Positions 24,246 through 33,897 of a stretch of 64,000 nt of DNA are shown piece by piece. Position numbers and translations under genes: made by a program. The notes under the pieces were generated by a model that saw only the letters and a program-made list of their open reading frames with translations, searched no databases and had not been told where the DNA came from. Position 1 is the stretch's first letter. Each line of letters begins with the position of its first letter. Origin of the DNA: Dryococelus australis (taxonomy: Eukaryota > Arthropoda > Insecta > Phasmatodea > Phasmatidae); contig CM056997.1 in the NCBI GenBank assembly GCA_029891345.1, positions 218,568,712 to 218,632,711 of the forward strand, written 5' to 3'.

Positions 24246-24902
24246 CAATTGCGTGCGGCATATTTTCCAACTTTGGAATTAGATGGAGAATGCCAAATAA
24301 GCCTAATCGAATTTGTTACTTACAACAGAATACCGAACATTGATGTGCCTAAGGAATCATTTATGTTTAATGTTGGTGAAAAAACCTACACGATTGTGAT
24401 ACCGATTGGATCTTATGAGTTGGGTGGTTTATAAATGTACATTAAAGCAGCATTACCTAAAGAATTACATGTCCAATTATGTGGAAATCAAAATACTTTA
24501 ACTAGGGCGATGCACATTAAAGTCGATATCGATTTCACAGAAGGCAATTTAATTACATATATGTTAGGTTACAAATAGAGAGTGTATCCCCCTAATGAAT
24601 TGCATGAATCATCAGAACAGGTTAATGTGTTGTCGGTATATGTATGCCATATGAATGTTAGTATTGTTGGTGGTTCATATTTTAATGGAAAACCAGTAAA
24701 TACATTACATGAATTCACATGTGCAGTGGCTCCAGGATATAAAATAATTAAAAAAGTGAATAGATTGATATATCTTCCAGTAATAGCTGATTGGGTTGAT
24801 GAAGTAGTTGTTAGAATTGTCGATCAAGACAGTGAACTTATTAATTTTAGAAACGAATAAATCACATTTCGTTTACATTTTAAGATTCAGAGGAACAATT
24901 AA
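24246..24902 (+). pseudogene. Polinton A minor capsid protein (penton-type jelly roll) remnant
   Basis: One reading frame runs from about 24,246 to a TAA at 24,900, interrupted by three in-frame stops (24,432-24,434; 24,576-24,578; 24,858-24,860). In order it shows YFPTLELDGECQISLIEF, then IPIGSYELGGL, then VDIDFTEGNLITYMLGYK, then NVSIVGGSYFNGKPVNTLHEF, then NRLIYLPVIADWVDEVVVRIV and QDSELINFRNE, and after the last stop ITFRLHF. These match the Polinton minor capsid (penton) family throughout its length. Frame conservation with only nonsense changes suggests relatively recent inactivation. The major capsid gene follows directly. Confidence 0.85.
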
Positions 24903-24904
24903 AA

Positions 24905-25275
24905 AGTCAGCCGTTGCATGTTATCCAGTAACTACAAAACTAGTAAGAAACAGAATACTTCATGTAATCGATTGAATTGCATATCTGTTAAATGGTGTTG
25001 AAATCGCTGAAACACGAGATGTTGGAATTAATTCTACAATTAAGACCTATCTCACACAAACTGTAAACAATCTTTATACATGGCTGATGCCTGGGTGAGC
25101 AATACTGGCATACATACATACATACAAAAAACCCACGTGGAAAATATGAAGTTATTATAACTTTGAGTATGGTACTTGGCTTCTCTGAAGACTATAAATA
25201 TGCCATAGTAAATACTAAACAATTCTTAGTAATTCTATTCGAAAGTGCGCATTTAAACACCATATGTCATGCACC
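24905..25275 (+). pseudogene. Polinton A major capsid protein, 5' part (split gene)
   Basis: Double jelly-roll major capsid protein remnant. LLNGVEIAETRDVGINSTI is the conserved segment near the first jelly roll. From 25,138 GKYEVIITLSMVLGFSEDY continues into AIVNTKQFLVILFESAHLN, ending at 25,275. A stop interrupts it near 24,976 and another near 25,098. A short (CATA)n lies at 25,108-25,125. The N-terminal portion expected before KLVRNRIL is missing or unrecognisable. The gene is cut at 25,276 by the 3' tail of a non-LTR retrotransposon and resumes at 26,646. Together with the minor capsid, protease and ATPase it forms the virion morphogenesis module of Polintons. Confidence 0.8.
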
Positions 25276-26645
25276 TAATAATAATAATAATAATTAAGTA
25301 TTGTTCATCAACACAATTTTGGAAACAAAATTTAAAAAATCAAATATTTATTGACTTTAAACAATTTATCGCATTAGCAGACAAATATTTTATTTCATCA
25401 GTGGGTCCGATGTATGATATCTGAGGGCATTCTAGGAGAAGATGACATATAGTCTGATCACTATGACCACAGGGACAGGATGGGTCGTCTCTGAGTCTCC
25501 ATTTGTGCACCATAGAATTGCAGCAAACATGCCCAGTCCGAAGTCTCTTTAAGGTACACCACAATTTCCTATGAAGCATAAATTCGTTTTTCCTATCTTC
25601 ACCGAATGCGAACAATGAACTGCTTATGTTCGATTCTGTCCATCTTTGCTGCCACTTCAAATCTAGGTAGAAACCATTCGTGTCTAAGTTTTCAGCTAGT
25701 TTTAGTGGCTGTTTTCTCAATGTAAGTCTTTAAGGCACATACTTTGAAAGATCCTCATGCAGTGGGGTTCCAATAGAGTTCCTTGCCTTAACATATTCCT
25801 GCAACAGTGCTTTCTGCCTCCTAATGACAGAAGTGAGAATATAAGACAAAGCATGTAGCCTGATGACAGGTGTTGATCTTACTGTGCCGCAGATGGTACG
25901 CATAGCAGAGTTTAGTTGAACATCTACTAGATTCATGTAACTGCTGTTAATCCACACATGGCAACAATATGCTGTGAGTGCACACACTAATGCCAACCTG
26001 GATATACAAAGGCAACTGGCTTTTGCTCCCAATGATAATGACGCCAACTTCGGAATGATGTTATTATGGGAACTCAATTTAGCATGCAGGCTTTCAAGAT
26101 GTGGTTTATATGACAGGGTTCTGTAAAAAACGACTACCAAATACTTTGGCTTGTAGTTGTGCTTGAGAGGTTGACCATCAAAGTCCACTTCCAGTTAGGC
26201 GTTGGCTATTCTGTCGTTCAGATGAAAGCATGCCACTTTGGTTTTTGTGATGCTAGGTTTCAGTCTCCAGTGTTAGCAAAATTCAATAAACACCTTCATG
26301 TCAGTGGTCAGGTCATGGTTCAGTTCGAATCTGCTCACCTGGATGGCATATGCGATGTCATCTGCATACATGAAACTTTCTTGCTATAGAGGGTAGTCGG
26401 TCGTGTAGTTATAGATGAAAGAGTAGGGGGGCTAAAACACATCCATGGGGCAATTCGTTGTTCAACCTCATCAACTACTACTCTTTCTGTTCTCCAAGAC
26501 TTGCAGGAATCTGTTGCTCAATAGGTAGCATATGAGATTGTAAGTGTTGATACATAAAATGACCTTTAAGAGTTTGTATAAAGTGCCTTTTTCCATACAG
26601 TGTCATATGCAGTGGTTAGATCTACAAAGGCTACAGCAATTTTCA
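25276..26645 (-). mobile_element. 5'-truncated non-LTR retrotransposon (Jockey/CR1/I-like) inserted in the capsid gene
   Basis: Antisense insertion. On minus it starts in the reverse transcriptase (AVAFVDLTTAYDTVW at about 26,635-26,590) and runs to the C terminus. It ends in a (TTA)n tail, visible as (TAA)n at 25,276-25,293 on plus. Capsid coding on plus stops at 25,275 and resumes at about 26,646, so both ends are well placed by the interrupted host gene. The 5' truncation is typical of target-primed reverse transcription. A target-site duplication could not be defined because the junctions are AT-rich. Confidence 0.85.
25340..26642 (-). pseudogene. Reverse transcriptase remnant of the inserted non-LTR element
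   Basis: In minus order: AVAFVDLTTAYDTVW is the RT domain motif with the first catalytic Asp. MYADDIAYAIQ at about 26,371-26,340 is the catalytic YADD box. Then comes the thumb region (open at 26,188-25,730) with NYKPKYLVVVFYRTLSYKPH. The last open piece (25,720-25,340) has LKRLRTGHVCCNSMVHKWRL and CPCGHSDQTICHLLLECP, the Cys/His C-terminal motif of this group. At least three stops or frameshifts separate the pieces, and the endonuclease and N-terminal RT are absent because of 5' truncation. Clade within the Jockey/CR1/I group is not resolved. It would have copied its RNA into DNA at the target; now dead. Confidence 0.85.
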
Positions 26646-27262
26646 ATTTGAATTGAAAAACTTATTTAATGAAGATGTAACATTTGAATTAAGCTGTGTA
26701 GAATGGTTGATCCCACATAATGAAATTAACACTCGTGAACGTGTAAAGTTTTAAAAATATATTGAAAAAGGGAAGAATTTAGATATTGCTCTCAGATCAT
26801 GGGATCTGGCAACTTTTAACAGTACCAACATAACAAAAAATAGAGTTATGTGTGAAATCAAGTTTTTCTTCCAAAAAAAAAAATATATATATGTGTTGTT
26901 ATTTGTTTCAAACAAACCGACAAAACAATTAAAATAAGACAATATTCGATAGTTGTGATATGAAAAATATTTTACTATGTCTAAATAATCAAAATTATCC
27001 CTATATAGATTTAGTAACTTTGGTAATAGGGTATTTCATATTTGCAATAATATATACTCAAATTTTTAGGAATTGTATTACAACAATAATAATCAGATAA
27101 CCAATACTAGAATCCAAAACATTTAAAACTAGAGTAGCATTATTTGTATTTGATGTAAGCAAACAAAATAATATAATTTCAATAATATAAATGATTCATG
27201 AATTGAAATAATTGCAAATAAACCCATTCCAGAAAGTATGCAAGCTTTCACATGGTTAATTC
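26646..27262 (+). pseudogene. Polinton A major capsid protein, 3' part
   Basis: Resumes on the far side of the retrotransposon with NEDVTFELSCVEWLIPHNEI, then YIEKGKNLDIALRSWDL. After an A-rich frame change near 26,875 it has LLFVSNKPTKQLK. It then shifts frame to FDSCDMKNILLCLNNQNYPY (about 26,946-27,005), then ALFVFDVSKQNNIISI. The C-terminal stretch NKPIPESMQAFTWLIHN ends near 27,262. These are consecutive segments of the second jelly roll of the Polinton major capsid protein, in the right order. Several frameshifts and stops are present. Continuity of order with the part at 24,905-25,275 shows that one ancestral gene was split. Confidence 0.8.
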
Positions 27263-27425
27263 ACAATAGATAAAAGCATGTTATAATGTCAGATATAAGC
27301 TGGTGAAGATAATGATGTCAGTTAGTAGGCAACGAACCACAATTGCGACAAGATGTTTTGCAATCTGCAGTGATTTCAATCTCCAGATAAATTTTTAATT
27401 AAAATTTATTATCTTAGCACACACA

Positions 27426-27653
27426 ATGGTATTCATCTTCAAATCGGCATTTTACTGGAAATATATAACTACCAAATACAAGAAAACTAATAGATGGGTT
27501 ACCAAACACCATCATGGTTTAAAATGGGAGAGTGAATGTATGGAGTATGAGAATGTAGAAGATATTTGCAAGAAATGCTTAAAGATGTACATGTTTAACT
27601 TAAACGACTTTCCAGTTTTACCAACCACAAAACGGAGATCTCAGAGTGTGTAA
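27426..27653 (+). CDS. Small hypothetical protein downstream of Polinton A capsid genes
   Basis: ATG-started ORF of 75 codons: IFKSAFYWKYITTKYKKTN, then RWVTKHHHGLKWESECMEY, then a segment with ICKKCL. It resembles a small protein with a YK-TN-W-HGL-W pattern that I recall from insect transposon-rich loci, possibly Polinton-associated, but I cannot name a function. It sits 160 bp after the end of the major capsid remnant on the same strand and 500 bp before repeat R copy 2, so membership in Polinton A is plausible. The ORF is probably a fragment because the family reading normally continues further. Confidence 0.4.
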   Translation: MVFIFKSAFYWKYITTKYKKTNRWVTKHHHGLKWESECMEYENVEDICKKCLKMYMFNLNDFPVLPTTKRRSQSV

Positions 27654-28149
27654 GCTTGAGTCCAACGACCCTCTCTAGAAACACTTTATATTCACAATAC
27701 TCTGGAGAGGTCTCTCGCATGGCTTTTCATGAAACAAACAACCAGGGCTAATATATCACCCTGCTACTGCCCAGGTCATTGACTTAACCATTCACCATAG
27801 TAAGGTGAAAACAACTTCCTACCTGATCGAAAACTCACTAGCAATGAATTTTCTTGTAATTAATTATATAAACACTTTTCAGCCTCCATTGCTCTAGAAA
27901 GCACATAGATAATTAAATCAACAAAATTTTACACTTACACTACGTAGAAACATAGCAAGACTTATTTTAAAAAATATTATTATTTATTAAAGACGGTTGA
28001 TTCCACCCACTAAAATTTAGAAAAAGAACATTTTAAACATATCCTATCATAATTTTATATAGCCCTTTGAATTATGTATTGCATACATTTTATTAAATCG
28101 AAAGATAAAATTTAAAATAATGTTATTTTAAAACTTAACAAAAATTATA
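27654..28149. other. AT-rich spacer between Polinton A genes and repeat R
   Basis: No gene or repeat could be supported. Confidence 0.4.
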
Positions 28150-30655
28150 TATAGAATGTTTTCAATCGAGAAAATTTTATTCTGTGGAAATATATCTTGT
28201 TTGATTTAATTCGTAGTTTCACCGATTTCTTTGGTAGAATTAGATTTCTGTGGGATTTTAAAATTATTTTACTAGAAAACAGGATATAATTTTGGGGATT
28301 AAAATCCATTTCATGGAATTTTTGGTATTAATGAATATTCAGACTTAAATGTTAGTGTTGAGGAAATAACTTTCGAGTGGGACTGTTTCAACATTTATTT
28401 GCTGCAAACAAATGTTCAAAAAAGGCCAGTGTGTGGGGCCGGAGCCTTTTCACAACAGCTTTCATGACAAAGACTTGCAGATTCTGCACCCCGGTACCAT
28501 CCAAGTTCTTGGCTGAGGGGATGTGGGTAGCAGGGCTCAAGGTGTACAAAGATGTGATTTGGGGTAGACTAGAGTGGGAGGGGGTGCATAGCAGTATCGT
28601 CCAACTGCTCCATTCTCCTGCAGTGTAGAGAAGCCATTTAATTGTCTGGTAAGATCTCACTTTTCATACATGGATATCTGCCACACTCTCCGATTTGATG
28701 AGATTTTGACAGAAGGTGTGATAAAAAATAATTTATTGTGATAGGGAAACTTATTGGAATCGATATACTCAGTTTATATACATGTATTATTTTTTAACAT
28801 AACTTAATATTGATTAAAAATTATTTTATAGTTTTTTCAAGGTCATTCATGAACCGTTTAATTCAAAGTGATTGGTTAGAATTGGCAAAATTATTAATTT
28901 TGCAATAAAATAAAATCTGTTTTTTTAATATAATACATCTGGATGATTACAGCGAAGTGTCTTTGTCTTCCATGCTATGCGAATCTCGCTAAGCTTCGAT
29001 GGGAGTTGTATAAAAATTATTTATTTTAAAGCTTGAAATTGGGGTAAGTTTTTGACTTCATTATTGGTATAATTCAGAATGCATATGAATATTTTGCAAA
29101 TCATTTCCTTTATTTGGAAATATTTATTTTATTTATTTGTCCATGTTAACTGGAAGAGTTTGAGTGCTAGATTATTCCATATTACATAATAAGCAATACT
29201 TGTCTAGTATTATGATTATCTTCTATTGGAAATATAATACAGTGAATTCGTAAATAGGAATAAATATTTTTTATTGATTTGTAACATGTTATATATTACA
29301 TAATTATTAGTTATTTTAATGTCTAGGAGATTCTGCCATAACCTCAGTCTGTAATAAAACGTCGGTCGAAGCAGACACAGGCTCTATTTGCTCCCAAAAT
29401 CTCACTTAGCTTATAATTCGCCGCAAGTCTTACACAGATCTCACAACTACAGCAAACTCCCAAGCGAACGGGTGTGTATTAAAATAAAAGCATTTAACGT
29501 TGTAACGTACATGTACATTTCAGATATAAACAGTTGTGTTTTGAATTCATTGTCAATGGGTTTTAGGACTTGTGCGGTTTGATTCAAGTCGTGTAATTTA
29601 TCCTGTCTAAAATTATATATTGCTAGAGAATTTATATTAAGTAGTTGCATTCTTCATATCACCAGGATAGCTGGGCCGGTATTGACGTGGAAATGGGTTC
29701 TGTAATTCGTTTGTGATACCTTAGTATTTGATTCATGACATTTATGTGTGGGGAAATAGTTTTTTTGTATTTGTTTTACATATAACTCTTTACTTGTTTC
29801 TGTATGACACCAAGATAGCTGAGCCGGTATTGACATTGAAATAGGTTCTTTAATTCCTTTGTAATTACTTCGCGTTTAATTCGTTTAATCTTTTTGTAGA
29901 GAAAGATTTGTTCATTTTTTTTTTAATGTTCCATGTTTCGTTCAGTAGGTGCATTGAAAACATAGTTTTTATCGCATTGTGATGGACATATAGTTACGTT
30001 TGTTTTAATTGGATTAGTAAACACTCATTGTATATTTGGGCATGTGTTGTATTATTTCGTTATTTTCTTTTCCGACACTTAATGCCTTCAGATTGTCATA
30101 AATTATATTCCTAACATACAGGGCGGGTTAGGAAACTGCCATTTCGGGTGGTAATCATATTCAGGTCTCTTTTCGTTTAATTGATTTTTCTATAAAGTGT
30201 ATTGTCTTTCTCTAAGTTTTTCCTAATATATTCATTTCACAGAAATACGCCTTTCCTTCTCCATCATTACCTCATTTCCTGCCAGATGGTAAACCAACTC
30301 CTCAATAATATGACAATTTAATATTTCACAATACCTATATACACCCATTGCCAAGATATGACGCCTCAGTACAACACCAGAGCTCCAAGGGTGAGGAGGT
30401 CTCATGCCACACCCTCCCAAATAATAAATAAAGACCCTTAGAACACTCTTGCACTAAACTATATCAATTCACACAACATTCAAAAATTAAAAAAATTGAT
30501 TGATTAAAACAATTAAATTTATTTCATCCCATTAATTCAATCGGATTAAGATAAGAAGATAAAACATGCATTTGATTGGATTAGGAACATATTAAGGATT
30601 AATCCGATCAATCAATTTTAATTATCAAATTAATTATCTGATTAATCAAAATTGA
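28150..30655 (+). repeat. Dispersed repeat family R, copy 2 (about 2.5 kb)
   Basis: Collinear with 8,880-11,330, as described there, with clear divergence. It has an extra internal duplication: the AGCTGRGCCGGTATTGAC block at 29,669 recurs at about 29,817. The right end is the same AT-rich zone packed with GATTAATC and GATTGATT in both orientations (30,490-30,650), which would make a strong hairpin-prone terminus. It sits directly downstream of the Polinton A capsid genes, and an inverted partial copy (53.0-53.5 kb) sits directly beside the Polinton B integrase. Confidence 0.75.
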
Positions 30656-31099
30656 AGGGAAACCCATGTACCCCTAATACTGAAGTAATGTGAGTATGGA
30701 GCAGCGCTGGAATTCAAGGGCAGGGGAACGGTGAATCCCAGTAAATGTGCATTCGGTTTAAAAAATTTATGTTGGGGAAGGGGACTTATCATTTGTGCCT
30801 TTCTGGTAAATGTATACAAATTAAATCAGACATGTAAAAAAAATTCTTTCAGTGTGGAATTTGTGCTCTGACATCTGAAAGTTTTGATGGGGCCAGAACC
30901 ACAGTGCACAAGGAGATGTGCTGCATCCACTTAAGACAGAAAGAAGCAATAGAGAGCAGAGATGGACTTGACAAAATGTATCGAATGTGGCACTGCAACA
31001 GTTCGCCATTCACGATACAAGCACTCTAACTTACAGAAATCATTCTGTTAAAATTTAGTTTTTTTATAATTGGTATTCTCTATAGCACATGTATTAGTA

Positions 31100-31425
31100 T
31101 TAAAATTTACGTGGTCTACCTGGTTTCAGGATGGAATAAAGACATTAAGTCTGGACATTGCAGATGCACAAACCATATATTATGCAAGCAAATTTTGTGT
31201 GGGCAATGCTAATTTACTCGTTCTATTTCACATGCATAAACTGAATTTACGACATGTTTACTCCAATATTGTTAAAACAGAAATGCAATTTGATGATATT
31301 AAATGTATGTGCTCATGTTACTGGTGAGTACCTAATGGTTTCCTTGTGATAGCTAAGGATTTTTCACCTCATAAGTCAGGTACCATAGGGGATTCGATCA
31401 GTTCATTATCGCACATTAGTGAGTG
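31100..31425 (+). pseudogene. Polinton C packaging ATPase remnant, C-terminal part
   Basis: The plus strand contains VGNANLLVLFHMHKLNLRHV, then KTEMQFDDIKCMCSCYW, then an in-frame TGA (31,322 region) followed by NGFLVIAKDFSPHKS. This is the same C-terminal region as the minus-strand ATPase at 22.6-23.3 kb (NANMIIVFKTDNVNLRHI; IYCWKNK), but clearly a different copy with its own changes, for example FHMHKLN for FKTDNVN. The Walker motifs lie upstream and were not found. It is followed by the leader of an R1-clade retrotransposon, so the element was probably disrupted by that insertion. Same strand as the X-integrase pair at 38.45-39.78 kb. Confidence 0.7.
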
Positions 31426-32171
31426 ATGAACATTTTTGTACCCAAGTTTGGTCATAATGGGCTGAAACAAGGATCTGACAGTTGTATTACGTCTACTGAT
31501 GATGGTAACTGCATTTTCGGAGGGAAATGGGCCATGAATCATGGTGTGGTTCAGGGGATAGCCAGCAGGGTTCACACTATTGTGACTGGTGAATTGTATG
31601 TATGTTTTCTCAACATACTGCCTGCGTAAGGGTCACCCTGAGAATACCCCCTCTAACAGGAATATCACAGTTAGGTGAGTGAGAATTGTGTGAATTGGAA
31701 GAATGTGAAGAGGGTTATAACCTTGGACTGCTAGTGAGCAGGAAGATGATAAGGTATGTGCTGGCTCCCTGCCTCTATGTGGCCAGGTGGGTAAATGGAC
31801 TGCAGGTCATCAATCCACTGGTTTGCAAGAAATATGAGTGGTCATAACATCCTGCCGATGGCGAAGTGGGAGTTTTGCCAGTGCTAAGGACCTTGGCTGG
31901 AGGTTTAAAACTTAAACCAGTAGATAGTGACTTTTGAACTTGGACATGTGTGTAGTGTTTAGTGTTTCAGAGGGTTATCCCGAGCTGAAAAGGTGTTGAC
32001 TGTTGGGACTTCTTAAGTGAATCCACAATGGACGAAGAGAAGAAGAGTTCGTGGAACTTTTCGTTGACTACATGAGGAATTATTAATTGAATCTATAGTG
32101 GGTGCTGAAATACTTCTTAAGTGAAGCCAGTGAATCGTGAATATAAAGGGAGACGTTGTGAAGTGGAACCA

Positions 32172-33897
32172 TGATGTCAGTAACAAGGCCTTTTAAGAAG
32201 TTCAAGACTTCTATGATTGATGCCCTCCTCCTAAGTCCCCCGAATGCCAGATCTTTGAAAGAGAAAAGGAAGGAAATTCAGATAATAATGGACCAAGAGA
32301 ATATTCCCAAATCATTGATCAAGGCAAATGTGAATATATTGCTTGATGCAGAGTTTGATTGGGAGTCACTTGCTTTCATCCCAGCAATAATATTGGCACC
32401 AAAATTAATTCTACTGTATCTATATAGTCGACAGATTAGTGGTCGAGTCATGGATCAGTGAAATCTTTGAGGCGGAAAAGGAGGAAAGTGATAGAGGTGT
32501 TGGACATGGGGATGAAGAAGAAGTGGCTGAATTGGCTGAGGGCGATTCGGATGATGAATCCTCATATGTCAAACCCAAAGATTTAAGTGAAGGTGACCTG
32601 AGAGAAATTGGCAAAATGGTCAGAGAATTCTCTGTGGTTGGCCGAGGAAGAAAGCCAATAAAGAAGGCACAGCCTGAAGTGGTGCAGCTTGAGGTTGGAC
32701 CTTCGGGGGAGACGGGAACCATAAAGGTTAGGAAGAAGCTTCGCTTTGATGTGGAGCATAAAGGGAGTTCCTCACTGGAGGATGAGGTCGCAGGTGGAAG
32801 TGTTAGTGGAGAGAACACTTTCAAGGAAATGCATACAGAGGCTTGTGATCTAGTCTCGACTCTGGTGGACTGGGCATTGAGAAAAAACTTAAAGATAAAT
32901 TTTACACAAGCTAATGGATAATGCCAAAGGTGCAGACAATTACGAACATTTTCGATAAGGCCTTAGTCAAGAATGCTAAGCTTTTTGGTATAGTCCAATG
33001 CCAAGCTTATAAAATGAATTCAAGAAGGAGAACAGAGGTTGAAGTTTGTGGTGGAGATACCAAACAAATAATACCTGGTATCAGAAGCTATGCCCTAGTG
33101 GCTAGTCAAGGGGAAACAATTCAGCCCAAACCCCCTAAGAAAGTGAAGTGGTACATGTGTACCCAGGACACGGAGTGGCAAGTGATCAAGTGAAAGAACA
33201 AATAAAGAAAACCCTGAACCCTAAGGAAGAAATGTTAAAAATCAGGATTATTAGGAAAATCTGCAAAGGTGGAATTATGTTCGAAGCAGGCGATCAAGAC
33301 ACTTTGTAAAAACTGAAGAACCAGCAAAAGATCAAGAATCTTGGGTTGAATCTAGAGGCTCCTAAGAGTAAGGGGCCAAGGGTGATTGTGTATGATGTCC
33401 CAAGAGATGAGGATAACTCATCATTTGTAGAAACAGTGTTTATGCAAAATATGACGACTGGGAAATTCACAAGACAGAACTTCATTAAGAATGTCCAGGT
33501 TAGCCATAGATCGGGGAGACAAGAAATCGGTAGGGTAAACTTGATATGGGAATGTTTCTTTGTAGTGTGCAATTGGTTTATCATTGAAGGGAGAGCATTT
33601 GTGGGATACAACAGTTTTCATGTTAGAGACTTCTTGTCGGTGTCCAGATGCTATAAGTGTCAAGCATTGGGACACATTGCGAAAAGGTGCACACTTGAGG
33701 TCACCTGTTCAAAATATGGAGATAAAGGACACAAGTTTGAGGAATGTCCTCATAAGAATGATAACAACTCTGGGGGAAAATGTGCCAATTGTAAGTGTCA
33801 CAAGCTTGAGAATGATCATCGTGTTGACTGGAGGGAATACCCAGCTTATCAGAGGACAGTGACAGTAGAGCTTGCTCGAGCAGACTATGCTCTGTAA
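32172..33897 (+). pseudogene. R1-clade ORF1 (gag-like, zinc-knuckle) remnant
   Basis: Starts around ATG 32,172. The acidic N-terminal part is open at 32,439-32,921 (EEVAELAEGDSDDES), continues at 32,921-33,193 and then 33,346-33,897 in shifted frames. Near the end are the zinc knuckles: CYKCQALGHIAKRC is an intact CX2CX4HX4C, while the next, CSKYGDKGHKFEEC, has lost its second Cys to Tyr. The third (CANCKCHKLENDHR) is the divergent knuckle seen in this clade, and its final Cys appears lost. ORF1 proteins bind element RNA and form nucleoprotein particles. The stop TAA at 33,895-33,897 overlaps the start of ORF2. Confidence 0.8.

Noticed and set aside
32420-32824. 134-codon minus ORF rich in Ser/Pro
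   Set aside because: Antisense shadow of the acidic part of the R1-clade ORF1 on plus.
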